A stretch of 64,000 nt of DNA, taken from NCBI GenBank assembly GCA_900757025.1, contig CAAEMG010000069.1, forward strand, positions 1 to 64,000. The letters run 5' to 3'. The DNA is from Clostridia bacterium. GTDB lineage: Bacteria > Bacillota > Clostridia > Lachnospirales > Anaerotignaceae. Shown piece after piece: positions 51,000 through 60,280 of this stretch. Position numbers and translations under genes: made by a program. The first letter of the stretch is position 1. Each line of letters starts with the position of its first letter. The notes under the pieces were generated by a model that searched no databases, was not told where the DNA came from, and was given only the letters and a program-made list of their open reading frames with translations.

Positions 51000-52670
51000 T
51001 TAGAATAATCCTGAAATCTTGCCGTTTACATCAACGTCAACTTTTTCTGCTGATGGAACTTTTGGAAGACCAGGCATCTTCATGATTGTACCTGTCATAG
51101 CAACTATGAAGCCTGCACCAACTGAAACCGTAAGGTCTCTGATTGTAATTCTGAATCCTGTAGGTCTGCCAAGTTTTGTCTGGTCATCAGTAAGTGAATA
51201 CTGTGTTTTAGCCATACAAATTGGAAGGTTGCCCCAGCCGTGTTTTTCAAACTCAGCAATAGCTTTGTTTGCAGCAGGTGAATAATCTACGCCGTCAGCA
51301 CCGTAAACTTTTGTTGCAATAGCGTTGATTTTTTCTTTGATTGACATTTCTGTGTCATATACATATTTGAATTCAGCATCTTTTTCAATAAGTTTAAGAA
51401 CTTCTTCAGCAAGAGCAATACCGCCTTCGCTGCCTTTAGCCCAAACCTCTGAAAGAGCTACGTTTACGCCAAGTTCGTTGCATTTCTTTTCTACAAGGTC
51501 AAGTTCTGCCTGTGTATCTGTAGGGAATGCGTTGATAGCAACTACGCAAGGAAGTCCGTAAACCTGTGTTACGTTTTCTACGTGTTTAAGAAGGTTAGGG
51601 ATACCTTTTTCAAGTGCTTCAAGGTTTTCGCTGTTAAGTTCAGCCTTTGGAACGCCACCGTTGTATTTAAGAGCTCTAACTGTAGCTACAAGTACAACTG
51701 CCTTTGGCTTAAGTCCGCTCTGACGGCACTTAATGTCAAGGAATTTTTCAGCACCGAGGTCAGCACCGAAACCTGCCTCTGTTACTACATAGTCAGCAAT
51801 CTTAGAAGCCATCTTTGTAGCGATTACGCTGTTGCAGCCATGAGCGATGTTTGCGAAAGGACCACCATGGATGAAAGCTGCTGTTCCTTCAAGTGTCTGA
51901 ACAAGGTTTGGTTTAAGAGCATCTTTAAGAAGAGCTGCCATAGCGCCCTGAGCGTTAAGCTGTCCGCAAGTTACAGGTTCGCCTTTTCTGTTGTAAGCAA
52001 CAACCATGTTGGCAAGTTTTTCTTTAAGTTCCATAATATCATTTGAAAGGCAGAATGCAGCCATAACTTCTGAAGCAACTGTGATATCGAAACCGTCCTG
52101 TCTTGTAACACCGTCGCCCTTGCCGCCAAGACCAACAATAATGTTTCTGAGAACTCTGTCGTTCATATCAACAACTCTTCTCCAAACGATTTTCTTTGTA
52201 TCGATGTCAAGAGCATTTCCCTGATGAATGTGGTTGTCGAGCATAGCTGCAAGAAGGTTGTTAGCTGCGCCGATTGCATGGAAGTCACCTGTAAAGTGAA
52301 GGTTGATGTCTTCCATAGGAACAACCTGTGCATATCCGCCGCCTGCTGCGCCGCCTTTAACGCCGAATACAGGTCCGAGAGATGGTTCTCTTACAGCGAT
52401 AATTGTCTTTTTGCCCATTTTGTTAAGAGCATCGCCAAGACCGATTGTTGTTGTTGTTTTACCTTCACCGGCTGGTGTAGGGTTGATAGCTGTAACAAGA
52501 ATAAGTTTGCCGTCTTCTTTATCTTTTAATTCATTCTGTAAATATCTATAGTCTACTTTTGCTTTGTATTTGCCGTAGTTTTCTACATATTTGTCAGGAA
52601 TGCCGATTTTGTCTGCAATTTTGTTGATAACCTGCATTTCAGCGCTCTGAGCGATTTCAATATCTGTCAT
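51000..52670 (-). CDS. fhs: Formate-tetrahydrofolate ligase
   Basis: 556-residue ATP enzyme that makes 10-formyl-THF from formate, the entry step of the methyl branch of the Wood-Ljungdahl pathway and a supply for purines. Nucleotide loop [16 protein letters not shown] near residue 65; [39 protein letters not shown]; end [12 protein letters not shown]. Codon use is regular, as in PFOR, suggesting high expression. No acetyl-CoA synthase genes are in the window, so autotrophy cannot be claimed. Confidence 0.97.
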   Translation of the reverse strand: MTDIEIAQSAEMQVINKIADKIGIPDKYVENYGKYKAKVDYRYLQNELKDKEDGKLILVTAINPTPAGEGKTTTTIGLGDALNKMGKKTIIAVREPSLGPVFGVKGGAAGGGYAQVVPMEDINLHFTGDFHAIGAANNLLAAMLDNHIHQGNALDIDTKKIVWRRVVDMNDRVLRNIIVGLGGKGDGVTRQDGFDITVASEVMAAFCLSNDIMELKEKLANMVVAYNRKGEPVTCGQLNAQGAMAALLKDALKPNLVQTLEGTAAFIHGGPFANIAHGCNSVIATKMASKIADYVVTEAGFGADLGAEKFLDIKCRQSGLKPKAVVLVATVRALKYNGGVPKAELNSENLEALEKGIPNLLKHVENVTQVYGLPCVVAINAFPTDTQAELDLVEKKCNELGVNVALSEVWAKGSEGGIALAEEVLKLIEKDAEFKYVYDTEMSIKEKINAIATKVYGADGVDYSPAANKAIAEFEKHGWGNLPICMAKTQYSLTDDQTKLGRPTGFRITIRDLTVSVGAGFIVAMTGTIMKMPGLPKVPSAEKVDVDVNGKISGLF

Positions 52671-52711
52671 TTTAAAATTCCTCCTAAAAATTGGTTGTAT
52701 ATGGCATATAT

Positions 52712-52728
52712 AATCGGCTTTGCCGATT
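52712..52728 (-). terminator. Hairpin after panB, possible terminator
   Basis: AATCGGC-TTT-GCCGATT. A clear T run is lacking in minus sense, so termination may be weak. Confidence 0.4.
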
Positions 52729-52734
52729 GTTTAT

Positions 52735-53565
52735 TTATTTAAGGTTTTCTATACCCTCAATAACTGTGTTGTACTGGTGGTCTGTGTCAGGGAATGATCT
52801 TTCGTTGCATTCCTTTGCATATGTGTTGTATGCATCTATAATTATTGTTCTAAGGTCTGCAAATTTCTTTGCAAATTTAGGAACCCAAGCGTTCATGCCA
52901 AGCATATCCTGAGCAACAAGAACCTGCATATCGCATGATGCACCTGCACCTACACCCATAGTAGGTATTGAAACTTTTTCAGTAATAACCTTTGCAAGTG
53001 CTGCCGGAATACCTTCAAGAACAATCATAAATGCTCCCGCTTCCTCAACGGCTCTTGCATCGTCAAGAAGTTTCTGTGCTGCTTCAAGGCTCTTGCCCTG
53101 TACTTTAAAGCCACCCATAAGAGCTGATGTCTGAGGTGTAAGACCGATGTGTGCACATACAGGAATACCTGCTTTAACAATAGCTTTGATTACCGGAGCC
53201 ATGTCAGCGCCGCCTTCAAGTTTAACGCAGTCGCAGTGGCCTTCGGCAAAAATCTTGTTTGCACTTCTTACTGCCTCAGCAAGGTCAACATTATAAGAAC
53301 CGAAAGGCATATCACCGATAACGAATGTATTAGGAGCACCCTTTACAACTGTTTTGATGTGGTAAACCATATCGTCAACTGTAACACCTACTGTGCCGGA
53401 ATAACCGAGCATTGTCATACCCAATGAATCCCCCACAAGAATCATTTCGATATCACTTTCATCTACAAGTTTGGCATTTGTATAATCGTAGCAAGTAATC
53501 ATAGTCATTACTTTGTCTCCGCCTTTTGATGCCATGATTTCAGGTACTGTTACTTTCTTTTTCAT
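52735..53565 (-). CDS. panB: 3-methyl-2-oxobutanoate hydroxymethyltransferase
   Basis: 276-residue TIM-barrel enzyme, first step of pantothenate synthesis; it takes the one-carbon unit from 5,10-methylene-THF. Metal and substrate motifs: LVGDSLGMTMLGY near residue 44, CVKLEGGADM near 112, VCAHIGLTPQT near 133, and TMGVGAGASCD. panC and panD are not adjacent. Placing it after the folate genes fits its cofactor. Confidence 0.95.
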   Translation of the reverse strand: MKKKVTVPEIMASKGGDKVMTMITCYDYTNAKLVDESDIEMILVGDSLGMTMLGYSGTVGVTVDDMVYHIKTVVKGAPNTFVIGDMPFGSYNVDLAEAVRSANKIFAEGHCDCVKLEGGADMAPVIKAIVKAGIPVCAHIGLTPQTSALMGGFKVQGKSLEAAQKLLDDARAVEEAGAFMIVLEGIPAALAKVITEKVSIPTMGVGAGASCDMQVLVAQDMLGMNAWVPKFAKKFADLRTIIIDAYNTYAKECNERSFPDTDHQYNTVIEGIENLK

Positions 53566-53625
53566 TTTAATTTCCCCCTTCGAAAAATTTAAATGTTAAA
53601 TGTTTGACCTTTTGTCTACACCTAT

Positions 53626-53654
53626 AGAATACAGCAAAACTAATGCCAAATCAA
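53626..53654 (-). promoter_or_regulatory. panB promoter (minus strand)
   Basis: In minus sense TTGATT (plus 53649-53654), a 17-bp spacer, TATTCT (plus 53626-53631), about 61 bp upstream of the start. Confidence 0.6.
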
Positions 53655-53897
53655 GAAAAAACATTTTTAAACATTCTTTTCTTGCAATTTCTACAAAAAA
53701 ACTATTTTTTTTACAGCTAAAATACCTATACATTCGTTGTAAATACTGAAAAATACACATATTTTAAAAACATTTGCTGACGTTTAATTGGGGCGTAATT
53801 GTTTAAATTCGTTTGATGTTCATTTTGTTTAAACATTTTTATACGTACAGAAATTAAACGGAAATATTTAAAAAAAGTGTTGACTTTTATATTTTTA
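53655..53897. other. AT-rich intergenic stretch without recognised feature
   Basis: Lies between the panB promoter and the rng terminator. Short open frames occur but none has a ribosome site. I see no repeat, RNA fold or operator here. Confidence 0.5.
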
Positions 53898-53925
53898 ATA
53901 AAGAAAGACACCTTTCGGTGTCTTA
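53898..53925 (-). terminator. Terminator of rng
   Basis: Minus-strand AAGACACC / GGTGTCTT hairpin (plus 53905-53924) with a GAAA-type loop, then TTCTTTATT. Confidence 0.85.
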
Positions 53926-53979
53926 AAATTTAATTCATCTGACATTTTTTGTTTTAATTAAATGCAGCAGTCCATAAAC

Positions 53980-55374
53980 TTACAGCTTTTCTATCTCAAA
54001 ATAATCCAAAGCTCCGGTTTCGATTTCTTTAAGCTCTATTTTTCTGCCAAACTTTTCTTCAACAGCCTTTATGCTTTCTCCTCCGTCTGCTTTAAGGGCT
54101 TTTAAAATTCTTCTGTTTGTGCAAATTATAATTTTTTTAAATATTGTGTTTGCAAAAACCGTTTCAGCCTGTCTTAATATTTTATCTGCCGTATATTCCG
54201 CCGAAGGAACATATCCTCTGCCTGCGCAGCCCGTGCAGCTTTCGGAAACCGTTGTTATAACGGGTATTCTTGTCTTTTTTCGTGTTATCTGCATAAGTCC
54301 AAGCTCTGTCATTCCCACAACGGTTGTTTTAATTCTGTCTTTTTTAACATATTCACGAAGTGCGTTTTCCAGTGTGATTTTATTTTCTTCTTCCTTCATA
54401 TCTATAAAATCCACGATTATCATGCCAACAAGATTTCTAAGCCTCATCTGGCGGGCTATTTCCTCCGCAGCCTCTATGTTTGTTTTAAGCTTTGTGGCTT
54501 CAAAATCTTTTTTGCCCGTAAATTTTCCTGTGTTTACGTCTATAACAACGCAGGCTTCCGTCTGCTCTATAATAAGAAAACCTCCGCTTTTAAGCCAAAC
54601 CTTTTTTGAAAAAAGCTTTTCCAGCTTGCTTTCCATAAAATAGTTTTCAAATACCGGAACATTTCCCTCATAAAGTTTTATTTCGTTTTTTCTTTCGGGC
54701 AGAAGTTTTAAAAGATTTTCGTAGTCTTCCTTTTTGTTTACGACAAATTCTTCAACATCGCTTGAAAAAATATCCCTTGCTGCCGTCAAAATTAAACTGC
54801 TTTCCTGTTTCATAAGGCATGGAGGCTTCATATAATCCGCTTTTTTAAGAATTTCCTCAGCCTCTTTGTAAAGAGAATTTATTTCTTCTTCAAATTCTTC
54901 CCTATTTTTTCCTTCGCCCTCTGTACGCACGATTATTCCATAGCCTTCTGGAAGAATTTCTTCTATTATCGAGCCTATTCTTTCCCGTTCTTCACTGCTT
55001 TTTATTTTCTGCGAAAAACTTATTCTTCTGCTGTCGTTTGGTATGAGAACGGAAAATCTGCCTGTAAAAGACAGTTTTTCTTCCCCAACAGCCCCTTTTT
55101 CTCCTATAGGGTCTTTTACTATTCTTATAAGAACGCTGTCTCCCTGTTTAACTTTTCTTCCCGATGAAAGGTCAAGATACACGTTTTTTTCCGTTCCTAT
55201 ATCCACAAAACAGCTTTTCATGCCCTTTAAAACGCTTTCAACCCTGCCTACATATATGTTTCCAACAAGGCTTTTGTTTTTATTGCTTTCACATATAAAT
55301 TCCAAAGGTGTTCCGTTTTCCTCCAGAACAATCCTTGTATACATATATGATGAGTCCGCAATTATTCTTTTCAT
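53980..55374 (-). CDS. rng: Ribonuclease G/E family endoribonuclease
   Basis: 464 residues, the RNase G length without the long RNase E scaffold. An S1-type domain near the start (GNIYVGRVESVLKGMKSCFV), catalytic aspartates in CVVIDVNTGKFTG near residue 277 and IIVDFIDMKEEE near 322, and the zinc-link CTGCAGRGYVPS near 384. It processes rRNA and mRNA 5' ends. It lies directly after the radical-SAM-linked pair, as in many Clostridia, but rplU, usually next, is missing. Confidence 0.94.
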   Translation of the reverse strand: MKRIIADSSYMYTRIVLEENGTPLEFICESNKNKSLVGNIYVGRVESVLKGMKSCFVDIGTEKNVYLDLSSGRKVKQGDSVLIRIVKDPIGEKGAVGEEKLSFTGRFSVLIPNDSRRISFSQKIKSSEERERIGSIIEEILPEGYGIIVRTEGEGKNREEFEEEINSLYKEAEEILKKADYMKPPCLMKQESSLILTAARDIFSSDVEEFVVNKKEDYENLLKLLPERKNEIKLYEGNVPVFENYFMESKLEKLFSKKVWLKSGGFLIIEQTEACVVIDVNTGKFTGKKDFEATKLKTNIEAAEEIARQMRLRNLVGMIIVDFIDMKEEENKITLENALREYVKKDRIKTTVVGMTELGLMQITRKKTRIPVITTVSESCTGCAGRGYVPSAEYTADKILRQAETVFANTIFKKIIICTNRRILKALKADGGESIKAVEEKFGRKIELKEIETGALDYFEIEKL

Positions 55375-56073
55375 TTATATCCCCACTTCATAGTCCAAAG
55401 GAACAAACTGCTCGTCCTCTGTTTCCATAAGCATTTCGCTTCTTACACATTTCATTTCGTATTTATTAAATTCTTTGCCTATATAAGCACAAAATGCCGC
55501 CGCAACGGTTTCGCCTTTTAAGTTTCTTACGCTTCCCGAAGAAACCTGAATTTTAAAGCCGACTTTTTCTCCTTCGGATATGTTTTTCATCCAAAATAAA
55601 TCGGGACGTATATCAGCCTCGTTAATGCCTTTTTTTGTTTTCTTCATGGCAAGTATTTCTTTCTGCGCCATAAAGCCGTCAATATTTTTTTCTATATCCT
55701 CGGCAGTAATGTTCTTTAAAAAATATATTTCATATTCCGCTCTTTTAAGGCTTGTCATTGTGTTTTTAACGCCCTCTTTAAGCTTTGTAAGGCTCAGTAT
55801 TTTAAGACCGTCGGGCATATGCTCGTTTAGTCTGTACATAACTTCTTTTGTGTCCAAATCTTCCGTAAGCTCAAAATCGCCGTATTCCGCAAGGCTTGTA
55901 AGTCCAAGGCTTAATGGGCTGGCAAAAGAAACCTGCTGGTGTGGGTTAAAGCCATTTGAATATTCTATAGGAAGATTTGCTCTTTTTATAACTCTCTGAA
56001 AAGCAACAAGAAGGTCAAGATGGCCTATATATTTTATTTCGTCGCCTTTATACATTTTAAATCTATACTTCAT
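55375..56073 (-). CDS. TIGR03936 / DUF2344 radical-SAM-linked protein
   Basis: 232 residues from the ATG at 56073 (GGAGG upstream). It opens with the family pattern YRFKMYKGDEIKYIGHLDLL, then RANLPIEYSNGFNPHQQVSF and PLSLGLTSLAEYGDFEL. This protein is nearly always encoded beside, or fused to, the radical SAM protein upstream; the pair has no settled function. It overlaps the upstream gene by 11 bp and abuts rng. Confidence 0.92.
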   Translation of the reverse strand: MKYRFKMYKGDEIKYIGHLDLLVAFQRVIKRANLPIEYSNGFNPHQQVSFASPLSLGLTSLAEYGDFELTEDLDTKEVMYRLNEHMPDGLKILSLTKLKEGVKNTMTSLKRAEYEIYFLKNITAEDIEKNIDGFMAQKEILAMKKTKKGINEADIRPDLFWMKNISEGEKVGFKIQVSSGSVRNLKGETVAAAFCAYIGKEFNKYEMKCVRSEMLMETEDEQFVPLDYEVGI

Positions 56074-57907
56074 AGCAAACACCTCCGCCAAATGACGCCG
56101 CACCGCAGCCGCTGCATTTTTGACGGCAGTTTGGTGTTGTTTCGGCTCTCATAGCCTTTTCTCTCTCATTCATAAGGAATTTCTTTGTTACACCGACGGA
56201 AATATGGTCCCAAGGAAGAACCTCGTCATAGCTTCTTTCCCTGTTGGCATAAAAAGCCATGCTGAGCCCAGTATCGGCAAAAGCCTGCTGCCATTTTGCA
56301 AAATCAAAATGCTCTGTCCAGCCGTCAAAACGGCAGCCAAGCTGCCATGCTCTGTATAAAAGTGCAGAAAGTTTTCTGTCGCCTCTTGCAAAAACACCCT
56401 CCATGGAGCTCATCATAGTATTATGATAAGTAAAACGAACCTGTCTTCTTTTGATTTCGCTTTTTACAATTTGGGCTTTTTCGCCAAATTCTTCATATGT
56501 GTTTTGTGCGTCCCACTGGAAAGGTGTGAAAGGCTTCGGCACAAAGCATGAGGCACTGGCGTTTACCATAACGGGGCGTGGACGCTGTTCTTTTGGAATT
56601 TCAAAATATTTTTCAACTATTTTTTCCGCAAGATGTGCAATTCCCTTTAAATCCTCTTCTGTTTCCGTAGGAAGGCCAAGCATGAAATAAAGTTTAACCT
56701 TGTCCCAGCCTCCGTCGAAAGCCATTTTACAGCCGTTTAATATGTTTTCTTCCGTAAGGTTTTTGTTTATAACATCTCTGAGCCTTTGTGTTCCTGCCTC
56801 TGCGGCAAATGTAAGGCTGCTTTTTCTTACCTCCTGAACCTTCTGCATAAGGTCAAGAGAAAAGTTGTCTATTCTGAGGGAAGGAAGAGAAAGATTAACC
56901 TTTTCATCCTTAAATTCGTCTAAAAGACCACAGGCAAGCTGTTCAAAGCCAGTAAAGTCGCTTGTGCTTAAAGATGTAAGTGAAATTTCCTCGTGTCCCG
57001 ATGTATCCACAAGCCTTCTTGCCCCTTTAAGAACGGTTTCTGCCTTTTTTTCTCTTACCGGACGATATACAAAGCCTGCCTGACAAAAACGACAGCCTCT
57101 TATACATCCTCTGAAAAGTTCCAGTGTAACTCTGTCGTGAACAACCTCAATAAGAGGAACAAGCTGTTTTTCAGGAAAAAATACATTATCCATATCTGTT
57201 ACAATAACTTTTTTAATAACTTTTCTTGCATCTTTGTGGTTTGGCATTATGCTTTTAACCGTTCCGTCATCGTTATAGTCCACATCATAAAACTGTGGCA
57301 TATAAAGACCGTCAAATTTTAAAAGAGCTTCCAAAAACTGCTGTTTTGTTTTGCCTTTCTTTTTAAAATCTTTGTACAAATCCATAATGTCGTCGTAAAG
57401 CACTTCGCCTTCGCCAAGGTAGAATATATCCACAAAATCTGCCAAAGGTTCGGGATTATATGCACATGAACCGCCACATATAATTATAGGGTCGCTGTCT
57501 GTTCTGTCTTTTCTGTAAAGAGGTATTCCTGCCAAATCCATCATGTTAAGCACATTGGTGTATGACATTTCATACTGTAAAGTAAAGCCCACAAAATCAA
57601 AATTTCTTATGCTTTCCTGGCTTTCAAGGGCAAAAAGAGGAATTTTTTCTTCTCTCATTTTTGCCTCCATATCTACCCATGGTGCAAAAACTCTTTCGCA
57701 ATAAGTATCCTCACGTCTGTTTAAAAAATAATACAATATCTGAAGACCCAAATGTGACATGCCAACCTCATACACATCGGGAAAACAAAATGCAAATCTT
57801 ATATCCACATCGGAAGGATTTTTCTTTACCATGTTTACTTCTCTGCCAACATACCTTGCCGGCTTTTCAACCTGAAGCAATATTTCATCCGAAACCGCAT
57901 TATACAT
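56063..57907 (-). CDS. TIGR03960-family B12-binding-like radical SAM protein
   Basis: 614 residues. The N-terminal ~230 resemble a cobalamin-binding-like domain (YEVGMSHLGLQILYYFLNRR, SDPIIICGGSCAYNPEPLAD). The radical SAM core has the cluster motif CIRGCRFCQAG near residue 270, with the CX3CX2C spacing at Cys-I-R-G-Cys-R-F-Cys. FMLGLPTETEEDL follows. The C-terminal Cys-rich end contains CRQKCSGCGAASFGGGVC. The reaction is unknown; a role in RNA modification has been suggested from the rng linkage. Confidence 0.92.
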   Translation of the reverse strand: MYNAVSDEILLQVEKPARYVGREVNMVKKNPSDVDIRFAFCFPDVYEVGMSHLGLQILYYFLNRREDTYCERVFAPWVDMEAKMREEKIPLFALESQESIRNFDFVGFTLQYEMSYTNVLNMMDLAGIPLYRKDRTDSDPIIICGGSCAYNPEPLADFVDIFYLGEGEVLYDDIMDLYKDFKKKGKTKQQFLEALLKFDGLYMPQFYDVDYNDDGTVKSIMPNHKDARKVIKKVIVTDMDNVFFPEKQLVPLIEVVHDRVTLELFRGCIRGCRFCQAGFVYRPVREKKAETVLKGARRLVDTSGHEEISLTSLSTSDFTGFEQLACGLLDEFKDEKVNLSLPSLRIDNFSLDLMQKVQEVRKSSLTFAAEAGTQRLRDVINKNLTEENILNGCKMAFDGGWDKVKLYFMLGLPTETEEDLKGIAHLAEKIVEKYFEIPKEQRPRPVMVNASASCFVPKPFTPFQWDAQNTYEEFGEKAQIVKSEIKRRQVRFTYHNTMMSSMEGVFARGDRKLSALLYRAWQLGCRFDGWTEHFDFAKWQQAFADTGLSMAFYANRERSYDEVLPWDHISVGVTKKFLMNEREKAMRAETTPNCRQKCSGCGAASFGGGVCYEV

Positions 57908-58059
57908 ATCTTTCGTATCCTCCGTAATTTTTTCTTCTGTAAAAATACATACTACTTATAATACATTAAAAATTGCATTTTGGCACTAAAAATATAGACG
58001 TTTTTTTGTCTATATACAACCGAAACTATAAAATACTTACGTAAAACAAAAAAATGTGC

Positions 58060-58065
58060 TATACT
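58060..58065 (+). promoter_or_regulatory. -10 box of the DUF2798 gene
   Basis: TATACT, with a weak TTACGT 17 bp upstream. Predicted transcription start near 58072, giving a leader of ~117 nt. Confidence 0.5.
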
Positions 58066-58069
58066 ATGT

Positions 58070-58180
58070 TTTATAAATTGTGTAATCACAAACACACCTT
58101 TATAAATAGAAATAAGTCCTGTGGGCGTAGTCTATTGCAAGTGCAAAGATTACGCCTTTTATAATTAACATCACAGGAGG
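58070..58180 (+). promoter_or_regulatory. Structured leader hiding the ribosome site of the DUF2798 gene (riboswitch-like)
   Basis: Domain 1: TTTATAAA (58070-58077) pairs with TTTATAAA (58099-58106) around TTGTG / CACAA. Domain 2: TCCTGTG (58117-58123) pairs with CACAGGA (58172-58178), which includes part of the AGGAGG ribosome site. Inside it GGCGTAGTCT (58124-58133) pairs with AGATTACGCC (58147-58156) and TTGC with GCAA. A 15-nt unpaired strand (58157-58171) remains. The layout fits translational control; I do not recognise a known class. Confidence 0.6.
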
Positions 58181-58188
58181 ATAAAATA

Positions 58189-58698
58189 ATGCCAAAAACA
58201 AAAAATCAAGCAATAGTGTTTGGAATATTAATGTCATTTTTTATGGCTTTGGGAATGGAGGTTTATAACGTATCAATACAAATGGGATATAACCTTACAT
58301 TCGACCTCGGCTATTCGTCAATTACATATGCTGTTTTTGCCGAAGCTCTTAAAGAATCCGTATTTATGAGCATTATTGTATTTATTGTTTCAAGCATTAT
58401 AGGAAACAAAGCCGGAGCGGCATTTATGGAAAAATATTGTGACATAACAAAAGATAATCCTTATTTTTGCCGAATTATGCGTCAGGCAGGCACAGTTGCC
58501 GTTATGTGCCCGACAATGAGTCTTATAGCATCTGTTATTTTTCAAATAATACTTGGAAAACAGTCTGTTGTTATGCTGCCTGCAATATGGATTGGAACCG
58601 TAATAAAAAACTTTCCAATGGCATTTTTTTGGAATATGTTTGCCGCAGCTCCTTTTGTTCATTGGATATTTGAAAAGTATAACAACAAGAGCTATTAA
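58189..58698 (+). CDS. DUF2798-type small membrane protein
   Basis: 169 residues with four predicted membrane helices arranged as two similar halves. The first half has AIVFGILMSFFMALGMEVYN, the second MRQAGTVAVMCPTMSLIASV and the end KNFPMAFFWNMFAAAPFVHW. This two-repeat pattern with Met/Phe-rich helices is typical of DUF2798 proteins, which are of unknown function, possibly transport. The start is fixed by AGGAGG at 58175-58180. Alone, divergent from the radical SAM gene, with a structured leader that suggests it responds to a small molecule. Confidence 0.8.
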   Translation: MPKTKNQAIVFGILMSFFMALGMEVYNVSIQMGYNLTFDLGYSSITYAVFAEALKESVFMSIIVFIVSSIIGNKAGAAFMEKYCDITKDNPYFCRIMRQAGTVAVMCPTMSLIASVIFQIILGKQSVVMLPAIWIGTVIKNFPMAFFWNMFAAAPFVHWIFEKYNNKSY

Positions 58699-58738
58699 AT
58701 TTAGCGATAATTTTAAATTTTCCATATGCTCCGTCAAT

Positions 58739-59035
58739 TTAAAACAAACTGTCGTCACCTGTTTTTTCATAAAAAATATGCCCTGCTTCAAGGGCTTTTT
58801 CTTTTGCGTATAAAAAAACAGACTGTACTTCCTCTTTTGTTATGTTTTCCGTAACTGCCGTTTTTATTTTCTGCCTCATTTCATAAGAGCCGCCTGTTTT
58901 TGAAAATATAGCCATAGCAATAATAAGAAGAACGCATATATAGCCTTGAATTGTTATTTTTTCCGAAAATGACAATTTTGTATTTCTCTTATCTGAACTT
59001 GTTTTTCTTTTATATGTATACAGTTTTCTTTTCAT
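58739..59035 (-). CDS. Short membrane protein resembling the N-terminus of a SpoIVFA/M23 peptidase
   Basis: 98 residues: a basic N-terminus (MKRKLYTYKRKTSSDKR), one membrane helix near residues 31-46 and a charged C-terminus. The pattern recalls the cytoplasmic and membrane start of the SpoIVFA-like M23 protein normally encoded, with SpoIVFB, just upstream of TIGR03960 in Clostridia. The LytM domain and SpoIVFB are absent. It may be a truncated remnant or a genuine small protein. Low confidence in identity, moderate that it is translated (GAGG ahead of the ATG). Confidence 0.5.
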   Translation of the reverse strand: MKRKLYTYKRKTSSDKRNTKLSFSEKITIQGYICVLLIIAMAIFSKTGGSYEMRQKIKTAVTENITKEEVQSVFLYAKEKALEAGHIFYEKTGDDSLF

Positions 59036-59136
59036 AGCCAGTCACCTCGCAAAATTATATTAAAATAAGTTCCGTAAAATTCTTAATATATCCAAATTTG
59101 TCAAAAACTTTTCTTTTCAATATACCTTATCTGCGT

Positions 59137-59165
59137 TTGCAATAGAAAGTGCTTTGATATATAAT
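59137..59165 (+). promoter_or_regulatory. Promoter of the thioredoxin-fold lipoprotein gene
   Basis: TTGCAA (59137-59142), a 17-bp spacer, TATAAT (59160-59165); AGGAGG precedes the ATG at 59198. Confidence 0.8.
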
Positions 59166-59197
59166 GACCCTTGCAAGTAAATACAGGAGGCATAAAA

Positions 59198-60274
59198 ATG
59201 AAAAAACTTATTTATATTTTACTTTCACTTACCATTGCATCATCTGCTTTTACAGGCTGTGCAAAAAAAGATGACAGCACACCTTCCGACTCTCAGCAGC
59301 TTGAGGCAAGCTCTCAGATTTCGGCAGACAATGCACAATCAAGATCCGTTTCTCTTGAAGACATAGGTCTTTACTATGTTACACCTGCCTCATGGGCAGA
59401 ATATCAGAAAACAAATATTTATCCGCGTACAGTAACAAGTGACGGCACAGTTGCAAGAGTTATATACAACTATGTAAAATCAGACGACCTTGAAAAACTT
59501 AATTCGGCAGATGTAACAGAAGACGAATTAAATTCAATGCTTACACCTATATGCGAAATAACAGTTGCCGAAATAGGAAACTTCAATTCCGGCGTTCTTA
59601 AATACATTTCAGACGCATATAACGCAAGCCTTGATGCCGCAACACAGGGAGATTACAAATATGTAATTTACTATGGCGCAGCAGACGCAGATACAAAGCT
59701 TTCCGGCGATGACCTTGACGTATACAATATGCTTTCAAGCGAAGACAACATTACAGAACTTGCAGATTCACTTTTTACAAAAGAATTTAATCCGGAAGAC
59801 GTAAAAACAGTTGCCGAAACACTTGGCGTTGACGGCTACATTACATTTGATACAAAAACTCTTGAAGGCGACCCTGTAAAAAGCCAGATTTTCGGAGATT
59901 ATGATGTAACTCTTGTAAACTTCTGGGGAACATATGCACAGGATAAAAGCAACGAACAGGCAGACCTTGAAAAAGTATATGAAACATTTGCGTCAGACAA
60001 TGACCATAAAGTAAACGTAATAAACGCCATTGTTGATACGCCCGATGAAACGACAGAAAGCACCGCAAAACAACTTAAGCAGGCAGCCGGCGGAAAATTC
60101 ACATCTATAGTTATGGACGAAACACTTGCAAAATGGGCAAAAGAAAACCTTGAAGGCGTGCCGACAACAGTTCTTGTAGACAACACAGGAAAAATAGTAA
60201 GCGACCAGATAAAAGGCGCAAAAGGCGCAGATTATTACATTGACGTTATAAACAAATATTTGGCAGCTAAATAA
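59198..60274 (+). CDS. Lipoprotein with a TlpA/thioredoxin-like domain lacking the CXXC site
   Basis: 358 residues from ATG 59198 (AGGAGG upstream; nine extra codons of open frame ignored). A signal peptide ends at the lipobox AFTGC, so it is surface-anchored. A middle domain of ~190 residues is unassigned. The last ~130 residues have the TlpA outline: VTLVNFWGTYAQDK near residue 240, then a long helix, AKENLEGVPTTVLVDNTGKI with the cis-Pro, and DYYIDVINKYL. The redox CPPC position reads YAQD, with no cysteine, so it cannot act as a thiol oxidoreductase. Monocistronic. Confidence 0.85.
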   Translation: MKKLIYILLSLTIASSAFTGCAKKDDSTPSDSQQLEASSQISADNAQSRSVSLEDIGLYYVTPASWAEYQKTNIYPRTVTSDGTVARVIYNYVKSDDLEKLNSADVTEDELNSMLTPICEITVAEIGNFNSGVLKYISDAYNASLDAATQGDYKYVIYYGAADADTKLSGDDLDVYNMLSSEDNITELADSLFTKEFNPEDVKTVAETLGVDGYITFDTKTLEGDPVKSQIFGDYDVTLVNFWGTYAQDKSNEQADLEKVYETFASDNDHKVNVINAIVDTPDETTESTAKQLKQAAGGKFTSIVMDETLAKWAKENLEGVPTTVLVDNTGKIVSDQIKGAKGADYYIDVINKYLAAK

Positions 60275-60280
60275 AGCCGT

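Noticed and set aside
51000..53565. Part of a full Wood-Ljungdahl gene cluster
   Set aside because: fhs, fchA and folD are present, but no carbon monoxide dehydrogenase/acetyl-CoA synthase, methyltransferase or corrinoid protein gene is in the window.
53726..53911. Minus-strand 61-codon frame in the panB-rng gap
   Set aside because: No ribosome site, low-complexity Lys/Asn/Phe composition, and it runs into the rng terminator.
54071..54643. Plus-strand open frame of 190 codons opposite rng
   Set aside because: Antisense to the RNase G catalytic region; Ser/Phe/Leu-rich shadow without a ribosome site.
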